Source of the DNA: Nitrosospira multiformis
Lineage (GTDB): Bacteria; Pseudomonadota; Gammaproteobacteria; Burkholderiales; Nitrosomonadaceae
DNA length: 64,000 bases
NCBI GenBank assembly: GCA_017306155.1
Contig: JAFKJB010000010.1
Span: forward strand, 1-64,000
Direction of reading: 5' to 3'
Shown here: positions 30,667 to 38,284 of the stretch, one piece after another
Layout: each line of letters starts with the position of its first letter
How positions within the stretch are numbered: position 1 is the stretch's first letter
Program-made: the position numbers and the translations under genes
Notes under the pieces: generated by a model
Told to the model about the DNA's origin: nothing
Database searches by the model: none
Seen by the model: the letters and a program-made list of their open reading frames with translations, nothing else

Positions 30667-31896
30667 CTAGTCTCTTCCTTCATGGGTTGTGAAAAGGATG
30701 CTCGCATTGTTGCCGCCAAATCCGAAAGCGTTACACAAGCCGGTGCGGATATTTTTTTTCCGCGCAACGTTGGGAGTGTAATCGAGATCGCATTCGGGAT
30801 CAGCCTCATCAAGATTGATGGTCGGATGGATGGTGCCGGTATGAAGCGACATGATGGTGGCGATACTGCCGATTGCTGCCGATGCGCCAATGGAATGCCC
30901 TATCATCGATTTGGTGGCGCTGATGGCAATATCAGCGGCGCGCGCTCCAAAAAGATTTTTTATCGCCCGCGTTTCGACTGCATCGCCCAGCGGCGTGGAA
31001 GTCGCATGCGCATTGATATATTCAATGGAATCCGGTTTCATTCCAGCATCGCGGATGGCTTCCCGCATGGCGGCTATCTGGCCTTCCATGTTGGGCATCA
31101 CGATATGCGTTGCATCGCATGCCTGTCCATAGCCGGCAAGCTCGGCATATATTTTCGCTCCCCGGCTGCGAGCCTGTTCTTCCTTCTCGAGAATCAGTAT
31201 TCCGGCACCCTCTCCCATGACAAAACCATCGCGTCCCTTTGCGAAAGGACGCGAGGCTCCGGCTGGATTGTCGTTGGAAGTGGTGGTCAGGGCATACAAT
31301 ATCTCGAAACCGTTGATGGTGAGTGGCAATACGCATGCTTCAGCGCCGCCGGCGACCACCACGTCCGCTCTTCCTGCGCGCAGGAGATCGAGTGCCGCGC
31401 CGATGGCATTGGCTCCCGAGGAGCAAGCTGTACTGGAGGTCAGGTTCATGCCTTTGAACCCATGCTTGATCGCGATCCAGGCGGCGGCGGAATTGGCCAT
31501 TGTGCGTGGTACGGTGAAAGGCGATACCGGCTGGTTCCGAAACTTGCGGAGTGCGGACGATTCGAAGGTGGAAAAGCCGCCCATTCCCGAACCTATGCTT
31601 ACCCCGATGCGGTGAGATCCATAAGCATCAAGCCCGCCGGCATCCTCAAGGGCAAGACGCGCAGCAAGCAGGGCAAGCTGGGTGAATCTGTCGGTTTGCT
31701 CGATATACTTTTGGGAAAGGAAGGTTGAAGGATCGAAGTCTGCCACTTCTCCTGCAATTTGGGAACGCCTGCTCGATGCATCAAAGCTGGTTATTCTTTT
31801 TATTCCGCTCACACCCTTGACAGCCGCTGACCAGAACTGGTCAACTCCGATGCCAATGGGGGAAACAACTCCCATTCCTGTAACGGCTACGCGCAT
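30667..31896 (-). CDS. 3-oxoacyl-ACP synthase II (KAS II/FabF type)
   Basis: 409 residues with the complete decarboxylating condensing triad: Cys in TACSSGANAIG, His in INAHATSTPLGD and His in KSMIGHSIGAS. It begins MRVAVTGMGVVSPIG. It elongates acyl-ACP with malonyl-ACP in the cytoplasm. It is cotranscribed with the special ACP downstream and diverges, across a small membrane protein gene, from the GNAT-led operon. It may be the housekeeping FabF, but pairing with its own ACP outside a fab cluster makes a pathway-specific role more likely. Confidence 0.9.
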   Translation of the reverse strand: MRVAVTGMGVVSPIGIGVDQFWSAAVKGVSGIKRITSFDASSRRSQIAGEVADFDPSTFLSQKYIEQTDRFTQLALLAARLALEDAGGLDAYGSHRIGVSIGSGMGGFSTFESSALRKFRNQPVSPFTVPRTMANSAAAWIAIKHGFKGMNLTSSTACSSGANAIGAALDLLRAGRADVVVAGGAEACVLPLTINGFEILYALTTTSNDNPAGASRPFAKGRDGFVMGEGAGILILEKEEQARSRGAKIYAELAGYGQACDATHIVMPNMEGQIAAMREAIRDAGMKPDSIEYINAHATSTPLGDAVETRAIKNLFGARAADIAISATKSMIGHSIGASAAIGSIATIMSLHTGTIHPTINLDEADPECDLDYTPNVARKKNIRTGLCNAFGFGGNNASILFTTHEGRD

Positions 31897-32080
31897 ACAA
31901 AACCGGAAATAATCATAAGAATCTGTCCAACCTCATTATGTGGAGATATTCAATGTATTGAACAGATGAGTTCTCATTGCGCAATGGACAGCGCAGATGA
32001 GTAGCGGAATCCACCCGGAAGTCGGCCTGTCATTGGACGAAGGTTTCCGGGCTTCACGGTTGAGCAGGACACTCGTATTG

Positions 32081-32338
32081 CTACTTTGCGTTGAATATCA
32101 TTGGGAACAGGTATCTCAATATGCCTCCCATAATCCAGATGACGAGTAATAAACTCGAGATGACGGCTGCTCCTTCGATAAGCGCTGACAGGAGCGTTGC
32201 GGTCAGGCTATCGAATTCCTGTTGCCCGGTTTCGTTGCGCCGGCGCCTGCGGCGGTTCCTTACCCATACTTGCAGCCCGATAACGACAGGAATAAGGGCG
32301 AGAGACACTAGCAGGCTATACTCAGAACTTTCCATCAA
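32081..32338 (-). CDS. Small two-TM membrane protein, unknown function
   Basis: An 85-residue frame with two hydrophobic helices (about residues 8-25 and 55-80) separated by a strongly basic loop RNRRRRRRNETG. Nothing allows a family call. Two ATG codons lie in tandem at the start. It sits alone on the minus strand between the ketosynthase gene and the divergent lipid-type operon; it could be an anchor or adaptor protein of that locus. The hydrophobicity pattern suggests a real gene, but it is not certain. Confidence 0.5.
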   Translation of the reverse strand: MMESSEYSLLVSLALIPVVIGLQVWVRNRRRRRRNETGQQEFDSLTATLLSALIEGAAVISSLLLVIWIMGGILRYLFPMIFNAK

Positions 32339-32720
32339 TAATCAACCTTCCGCAAATAATCGTTACAGAATCGACTGCCAGTCACTTTTTTCTTCTTTTC
32401 CTTTTATTTCATTCGCTATACTGCCGTTCACTCCGGACTGGGTGCGCGGAGATGGCAGGGATAAATGCTGAAGTCCGTCTCAGATGGCAGACCGCCAATT
32501 ATAATATCACACGTCAACAAGATGTCATCGAGTTAACAAGTTAACATATCCACCCTGTCCGCAGGATAGGGACCGGTTCCTGCCAGAACCAGGTAAAGCA
32601 GAAACCGTTTCGGTCTTCCGTCATCTCATTTCCGGCGTGCAGCCTTTCACGGTGCGAACATTGGCAGGTCTATGCGAACCATGCAATATTCACATCCCAT
32701 TATCACTTGTCCAGTTTTGC
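32339..32720. other. Divergent intergenic region before the GNAT-led operon
   Basis: About 380 bases. It probably holds the promoter of the rightward operon. A direct repeat GTTAAC-aa-GTTAAC near 32534-32547 could be an operator or chance. Pyrimidine-rich T tracts lie near 32385-32410. No gene is seen. Confidence 0.4.
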
Positions 32721-33875
32721 ATGAAAAAAAAGATTAGCAGCCCAAATTTCTCGGAAGTCATTGTTCATCCGGTCGGAAGCTACCGGGAAATGGGGATTTT
32801 TATCGATATTCCCTGGAGTATTTACGCTGATGATCCCATGTGGGTTCCCCCTTTGCGGCTGGAGCGACGCTTGCATTTTTCGAGATTCAACCCTTTTTTC
32901 AAGCACGGAAAATGGCAGGCATGGATTGCATACAGGAATGATCGGCCGGCAGGAAGGATCAGCGCCCAGATCGATCAACTGCATCGGGAACGATACGGCG
33001 GCGATACCGGACATTTTGGCCTGTTCGAGTGCATAGATGATAAGGAAGTATCCGCCGCGCTCATCCAGACGGCTGAGGCATGGCTAAGTGCGCAGCAGAC
33101 GAGGCGTGTGACTGGTCCGTTCAATTTGTCGATCAACCAGGAATGCGGCGTATTGGTGGAAGGTTTTGATACGCCGCCGGTGGTGATGATGCCGCACTCC
33201 CGCAGATGGTATGGCCGCCTGCTGGAAGAACAGGGGTATCAACAGGCAAAGGATCTGCTTGCCTACTGGATAGAGCTCGATTTCAAGGTGCCGCGGCTGA
33301 TGGATGCCTTGATCGGTAAATTTGCGGATCAGGTGCGCCTGAGGACTCTGCGTCGCGACAAGTTCGGCGAGGAACTGGAAGTCCTGCGTGATATATTCAA
33401 CGATGCCTGGTCCGGGAATTGGGGGTTCGTTCCTTTTACCCGGGCGGAGTTCGCAGAACTTGGCGCAAGCCTTCGTCTGCTCGTACCTGATGATTGTATC
33501 CAGATTGCGGAAGTTGACGGGGTGCCCGCCGCGTTCATGGTGGCATTGCCAAACCTCAACGAAATTTTTGCCGAACTGAACGGACACTTGTTCCCGTTTG
33601 GCTGGATCAGGCTGGCCCGGATCAGATCCAGGGGAGGAGTGCATACCGGTCGCATACCATTAATGGGAGTACGCAAGCGCTTCCATAGTACTCCGCTCGG
33701 TATGGCGCTTGCCTTCATGGTCATCGACGCGCCGAGGGAACTCGGACGAACCATGGGAGTGAAGGCAATGGAGTTATCCTGGATACTTGAGGATAACAAG
33801 CCCATGCGTGCCATTCTGGATAGTCTGGGCTGCAGGGAGTATAAACGCTACCGGATTTACCAGAAGATGTTGTAA
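32721..33875 (+). CDS. GNAT-fold acyltransferase, possible ceramide-synthase-like N-acyltransferase
   Basis: 384 residues from the ATG at 32721. The N-terminal half has the family pattern WSIYADDPMWVPPL, NPFFKHGKWQAW, GRISAQIDQLHRERYG, VTGPFNLSINQECG and VEGFDTPPVVMMPH; the C-terminal half is a second GNAT-like unit ending in LEDNKPMRAILDSLGCREYKRYRIY. Proteins of this architecture are generally annotated GNAT. From memory the bacterial ceramide synthase of Caulobacter is a GNAT protein of similar type; the link here is inference. It heads an operon and abuts the next gene with no gap. Confidence 0.75.
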   Translation: MKKKISSPNFSEVIVHPVGSYREMGIFIDIPWSIYADDPMWVPPLRLERRLHFSRFNPFFKHGKWQAWIAYRNDRPAGRISAQIDQLHRERYGGDTGHFGLFECIDDKEVSAALIQTAEAWLSAQQTRRVTGPFNLSINQECGVLVEGFDTPPVVMMPHSRRWYGRLLEEQGYQQAKDLLAYWIELDFKVPRLMDALIGKFADQVRLRTLRRDKFGEELEVLRDIFNDAWSGNWGFVPFTRAEFAELGASLRLLVPDDCIQIAEVDGVPAAFMVALPNLNEIFAELNGHLFPFGWIRLARIRSRGGVHTGRIPLMGVRKRFHSTPLGMALAFMVIDAPRELGRTMGVKAMELSWILEDNKPMRAILDSLGCREYKRYRIYQKML

Positions 33876-34763
33876 ATGCCGGATGGAGCAACTGAAGAAC
33901 CGGAATCGGTAAACGATGCAATGAAAAAGAATGATCTGTTCACAGCCGTGGTGCTGGCAGCGGACCGCACGGCTCGCGATCCCATCTCCGTGGAAACGGG
34001 AGCGCCCTGCAAGGCGTTCGCCCATGTCGGGGGAATCCCGATGATCATCCGCGTACTGGACGCGCTGGAAGCCAGCGGCATGGTGAAGAGCATCGTTTTG
34101 TGCGGGCCACCGAAGTCCTTGCTGCCCGCTTGTCCGGAGCTGGAGGAACGTATTCGCAGTGGGCGCGTCATCTGGTTGCCAAATCTCGGTTCTCCCAGCC
34201 GCAGCGCCCGCAGCGGCCTCTCTCAGGTGAGTCAGGAGACCCCGGTATTATTGACCACAGCTGATCATGCGTTATTGACACCAGCCATCGTGCAATATTT
34301 TCTTCGCAACGCGCAGGCATCGGATTGCGATGCTGCTGTGGGAGCCGTCAAATACGAAGATGTGGCAGCTGCGTTTCCCGGGGCACGGCGAACGGTAATA
34401 AGGTTAAAGGATGCGAATGTCTGCGGCTGCAACCTGTATGCCTTTCTCAATGATCGCGGCCGCGGCCTCGTATCATTCTGGCAACGCGCGGAAGACCTGC
34501 GCAAGCGACCGGTACGCTTGATCGTGGAGACTTTCGGGTTTGCGACTGTCTTATATTATTTGCTTGGATTATTGACGATAGAAAGAGGATTGAGAGCAGT
34601 CAGAAAGAAAACCGGCATCAGGACGCATCCGGTATTCCTGCCTTATCCCCAGGCGGGGGTCGATGTGGACAAGGTTGCAGATCTGGTGCTTGCGGAATCG
34701 GTACTGGCGGGCAAGGTGCCGGCTGCCGGAGGAGGGGCCGATTTGCGCGGACCTGCTTCCTGA
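33876..34763 (+). CDS. MobA-like nucleotidyltransferase
   Basis: A 295-residue NTP-transferase fold: LFTAVVLAADRTARD at the place of the glycine loop, CKAFAHVGGIPMIIRVLDAL, LLTTADHALLTPAIV for the metal site, and VDVDKVADLVLAES at the end. The loop lacks the usual glycine pair of LAAGxGxR, so activity is uncertain. A hydrophobic stretch FATVLYYLLGLLTIE may bind membrane. Start could be the ATG at 33876, which abuts the previous stop, or 33921. With a CDP-alcohol phosphatidyltransferase three genes on, it may make a CDP-activated headgroup (inference). Confidence 0.7.
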   Translation: MPDGATEEPESVNDAMKKNDLFTAVVLAADRTARDPISVETGAPCKAFAHVGGIPMIIRVLDALEASGMVKSIVLCGPPKSLLPACPELEERIRSGRVIWLPNLGSPSRSARSGLSQVSQETPVLLTTADHALLTPAIVQYFLRNAQASDCDAAVGAVKYEDVAAAFPGARRTVIRLKDANVCGCNLYAFLNDRGRGLVSFWQRAEDLRKRPVRLIVETFGFATVLYYLLGLLTIERGLRAVRKKTGIRTHPVFLPYPQAGVDVDKVADLVLAESVLAGKVPAAGGGADLRGPAS

Positions 34764-34804
34764 AATGTGAGAAGCTTGAATTCCGATCAACGGCGACAGG
34801 CAAC

Positions 34805-35881
34805 GTGAAAATAATAGAACGATATATCATCCGGGAACTGCTGATACCGTTTATGGTAGTCACCGTGATCTTCGCGACATTGTTTGCAAGTTTCAGCACG
34901 GCGCGTTTTCTGGCCGGGGCGGTGACAGACTCGCTTGGCCTTGTCCCCGTGCTCAGGCTCGTGTTTCTGAAAACGCTGATCGCACTGGAAGTGCTGGTGC
35001 CCATTGCCCTGTACGTGGCTGTCATCATGGGGCTGGGCCGCCTGCACCGGGACCAGGAAATAGTCGTTTTGCGTTCCGCCGGAGTCAGCGAGCATCGCAT
35101 TATCTATGCAGTGCTCATTGTTGCGATTCCTGTGGGGCTTGTCAGTGGTTTTTTTTCCATTTTTGCGCGTCCGTGGGCATATGAGGAAAGCTATCTGCTC
35201 AATGCCCAGGCAGAGTCAGAGTTGAATACGGACCGGTTCCGCGCCGGTCGCTTCTACGGCAGCGAAAAAAAAGGCCGGGTGATTTATATACAGGCCAAGG
35301 ATAGCTCGGGCAAGCAGATGGAAGAGGTATTCCATTATCTGAACAAGCCTGGCAGCAGCGAGATCATCCTTGCCAGGAAGGCTTACCAGCCTGAGCTTGT
35401 GTTCGGCCAGCGCCCCCAGATACATCTGCTGGATGGCTCCATCTATCGGCTATCGCATACCGGAAAGGGCGATACCGTCGTCCAGTTTGAAAAGCTGGTT
35501 TATTTCACCGACAGCGGAAACGTAACGGATTACAGGCGCAAGGCCGCCTCTACCGCGGCATTGATGCAATCCGACCGGCCGCGGGATACTGCCGAGCTTC
35601 AGTGGCGGCTGTCGCGCCCGCTGGCAACGATCCTGCTGGCGCTGATAGCAGTACCCTTCAGCCGCGCTTCACCCCGCCAGACAAAGGGGGATAAGACCTA
35701 TTATCTGGCAGCTCTGGTTTTTGCCATCTACTACATTTTGAGCGGATTGGCTCAGACCTGGGTCGAGCAGGGCACGATCGGCAGGGTGCCGGGTGTGTGG
35801 TGGCTCTATGCTGTCATGCTGCTGTTTGCAATCTCGTTATTGTCGCCCGGTCTCTGGCGGAAGCTGCTTCTGCGCAGATGA
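34805..35881 (+). CDS. lptF: LptF-like permease subunit (YjgP/YjgQ family)
   Basis: 358 residues beginning MKIIERYIIRELLIPFMVV from a GTG at 34805. Three N-terminal transmembrane segments, a periplasmic beta-jellyroll region (about 130-275) and three C-terminal segments follow the LptF layout, including LGRLHRDQEIVVLRSAGVS. LptF with LptG forms the inner-membrane part of the LPS extractor with LptB ATPase. The stop overlaps the lptG start by ATGA. In many betaproteobacteria lptFG lies beside pepA; here it is inside a lipid-type operon, so a paralogous exporter is possible. Confidence 0.85.
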   Translation: MKIIERYIIRELLIPFMVVTVIFATLFASFSTARFLAGAVTDSLGLVPVLRLVFLKTLIALEVLVPIALYVAVIMGLGRLHRDQEIVVLRSAGVSEHRIIYAVLIVAIPVGLVSGFFSIFARPWAYEESYLLNAQAESELNTDRFRAGRFYGSEKKGRVIYIQAKDSSGKQMEEVFHYLNKPGSSEIILARKAYQPELVFGQRPQIHLLDGSIYRLSHTGKGDTVVQFEKLVYFTDSGNVTDYRRKAASTAALMQSDRPRDTAELQWRLSRPLATILLALIAVPFSRASPRQTKGDKTYYLAALVFAIYYILSGLAQTWVEQGTIGRVPGVWWLYAVMLLFAISLLSPGLWRKLLLRR

Positions 35882-36942
35882 AGATAATTTACCGCTACCT
35901 GGCGCTCCAGGTTTTGATGGGTCTGGGAATCGCCACTGCGGTGCTTCTGCCGCTCTTCGGTTTTCTTGATTTGCTGGATCAGCTCGATGACGTGGAAAAG
36001 GGCACGTACAGCGTCAAGGATGCGTTTCTTTACACGGCTCTGCTGCTGCCTCGACGGTTTATTCAACTTGCGCCCTTCATCGCATTGATGGGCAATGTAA
36101 CTGCACTGGGAAGGCTTGCCGTCGGATCGGAACTCACGGCGTTACGGGGAGCAGGTGTATCCCCGCTGGGCATCAGCCTTGCACCGGTGGCCGTTGGAAT
36201 GGCTCTCCTACTGTTTATTGCTGTACTGGATCAGTTCGTGGCGCCGCAATTTCAGCAGAAGGCCATTTCATCCCGTGCAGCCGCGCTTGAGAAGAGCGCC
36301 GCGCTTGGCCAACAATTGGGGATATGGACGCGGGATGAGCGGAATATACTGCGAATCGGAGAAATGCTGTATGCGCGAAGAGCGGCGAACATCGAGATAA
36401 TGCATTTTGACGACAATGGTTTCCTGTTACGCTATACATATGCCGGATATGCGGATATCATAAATGAGGAGTTGTGGGAGTTGAGGGACGTTGTCATCAA
36501 GACATTCAACGGCAGCGCCGTGGAGATCGTAACCAGGGAATCGGTACCCTGGGAACCCTTTCTGAAGGAGGGAGATATCTCGACATTGACCAAATCGCCG
36601 GAAAGTCTCTCGCCCGCCGAGTTATTTTCACATGTATATTTTCTGCGCGCCACAGGGCAGGAGTCTGATGCTTATGAGCTTGCGTTGTGGCGCAAGGCGG
36701 GTGGCGCCCTGACGGTCATCGCAATGCTGTTGCTTTCGATTCCCTTTGTTTTTGGATCGGTGCGGGCGGGCCTGGGCAACAGGCTTGTGATTGCATCGAT
36801 GCTCGGAATCAGCGTCTATCTCTTCGATCAGATCATTGCCAATGCAGGCTTGCTGCTGCATTTGAATCCTGCGCTGAGCGCGCTTCTTCCAGGGGTAGTG
36901 CTGATCGCCGTGGCTTATTTCTGGGTACGGCGGATCTTTTAA
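35878..36942 (+). CDS. lptG: LptG-like permease subunit (YjgP/YjgQ family)
   Basis: Started at the ATG at 35878, which overlaps the lptF stop, the protein has 354 residues and begins KIIYRYLALQVLMGLG. Like its partner it has three membrane segments, a periplasmic beta domain, and three more segments. LTALRGAGVSPLGI corresponds to the coupling region that meets the LptB ATPase. No lptA, lptB or lptC is present in the window. The frame is open 27 codons upstream, but coupling argues for 35878. Confidence 0.85.
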   Translation: MKIIYRYLALQVLMGLGIATAVLLPLFGFLDLLDQLDDVEKGTYSVKDAFLYTALLLPRRFIQLAPFIALMGNVTALGRLAVGSELTALRGAGVSPLGISLAPVAVGMALLLFIAVLDQFVAPQFQQKAISSRAAALEKSAALGQQLGIWTRDERNILRIGEMLYARRAANIEIMHFDDNGFLLRYTYAGYADIINEELWELRDVVIKTFNGSAVEIVTRESVPWEPFLKEGDISTLTKSPESLSPAELFSHVYFLRATGQESDAYELALWRKAGGALTVIAMLLLSIPFVFGSVRAGLGNRLVIASMLGISVYLFDQIIANAGLLLHLNPALSALLPGVVLIAVAYFWVRRIF

Positions 36943-37021
36943 CAAACCTCTGATTTGTTCCGATTTTATTAACCTGAATGCTGCCCCGATCCTGTGGGGG
37001 GCGTGTGGAATTTATTAGCGT

Positions 37022-38284
37022 GTGGAGCCTATCAATTTGACAAATCCAGACACAGAGATAATCGGGCAACCGGCAGATTCGCCGATGCCTGTTTATATCC
37101 ATATCATTGGCGATAGCGAAACCGATATCTGGGGCTTGAATGGCCGGGAACGTCTGCAACGCATGTTAAAGGCATTCGGCGGGACGAGGCGGGTTGACAA
37201 TCCAGCGCGTATTCCCGCTCTTGCCCGGGCACTGCTTTTACGCGGAGATTATCTTTTTGACGCGATCGTACTGGGCGCGCTGATCAAGGCAAAAACGGAT
37301 TTTGTGCTTGTCAGCGAGGAGGATGAGCCAGTCGCAGTGCGAATTTCCGGCGGGAACGTGCAACAGGGGCTTGACGAATTTGTGGGTGGAGGAGAAAGGC
37401 AGATCTTTTCTTCCTTGCCGCGTTATAAACTGAAAGACCTCGATCTGCCAAGCCTGCGCCAGAATCTCAAGAAAAGAGAGGCTCCTTACGTTTTACCGAT
37501 CAGCAGGAACAGTCGCTGCAATCTCGAGTCAGAGCTGTTCGAGCGTTCTTACAAAGGGGTGACCGATTTTGTGACAAAGTGGTTGTGGCCGGCACCTGCA
37601 TTTCAGGCGGTGCGCTTCTGCATACGTGCGGGTCTGAGCCCAAACCATATCACACTGCTCAGTCTTTTGTTTGCCGTGCTGGCCGGGATTGCGTTCTGGT
37701 ACGGTTTCTATGGATCGGGGCTGGTGATGGGATGGTTCATGACCTTCCTGGATACTGTCGATGGCAAACTGGCGCGGGTAACCGTTACCTCCAGTCGCTT
37801 CGGTGATGTGCTCGACCACGGCCTGGATATCATTCATCCACCGCTCTGGTACATGGCCTGGGGCATGGGGTTGTCCACCGACTATTCCTTATCCTCGCAT
37901 CTGCCGCTATTATTCGGGCTGATTCTTATCGGTTACATCGGTGGACGGCTGTGTGAGGGAGCATTCCAGTTCTGGGTCGCGTCCTTCGATATTTTCATCT
38001 GGCGTCCACTGGATTCCTTCAATCGGCTCATTACTGCCCGCCGCAATCCCAACCTGGTTCTGCTGACACTTGGCTGGTTGGCGGGCAGGCCGGATATCGG
38101 ACTTTTATCCGTCGTGGTCTGGCACTTGCTTTCGACCGGTTTTCTCTCAGTGAGGGTGGCGATGGGAGGGTTATCGCGACGGTCGCGTGGGCCCTTGCAT
38201 TCCTGGTTTGAGGAGATCGTTGCGGGGCAGGATGAAGGAAAGTTGGCCGTTCGTATTTTTGCACCTTTAAGATCACGGAGATGA
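37022..38284 (+). CDS. CDP-alcohol phosphatidyltransferase with N-terminal nucleotidyltransferase-like extension
   Basis: 420 residues from a GTG at 37022. Residues about 20-185 are soluble and look like a degenerate nucleotidyltransferase domain (IIGDSETDIWGLNGRERLQR, YLFDAIVLGALI). Residues about 195-400 are a CDP-alcohol phosphatidyltransferase with the D-G-x2-A-R-x8-G-x3-D-x3-D signature complete at about 244-266 and several membrane helices. The arrangement recalls the inositol-phosphate cytidylyltransferase/transferase fusions of hyperthermophiles. It should move a phosphoalcohol from CDP to an acceptor lipid or alcohol in the inner membrane. Its stop overlaps the next start by ATGA. 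Confidence 0.85.
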   Translation: MEPINLTNPDTEIIGQPADSPMPVYIHIIGDSETDIWGLNGRERLQRMLKAFGGTRRVDNPARIPALARALLLRGDYLFDAIVLGALIKAKTDFVLVSEEDEPVAVRISGGNVQQGLDEFVGGGERQIFSSLPRYKLKDLDLPSLRQNLKKREAPYVLPISRNSRCNLESELFERSYKGVTDFVTKWLWPAPAFQAVRFCIRAGLSPNHITLLSLLFAVLAGIAFWYGFYGSGLVMGWFMTFLDTVDGKLARVTVTSSRFGDVLDHGLDIIHPPLWYMAWGMGLSTDYSLSSHLPLLFGLILIGYIGGRLCEGAFQFWVASFDIFIWRPLDSFNRLITARRNPNLVLLTLGWLAGRPDIGLLSVVVWHLLSTGFLSVRVAMGGLSRRSRGPLHSWFEEIVAGQDEGKLAVRIFAPLRSRR

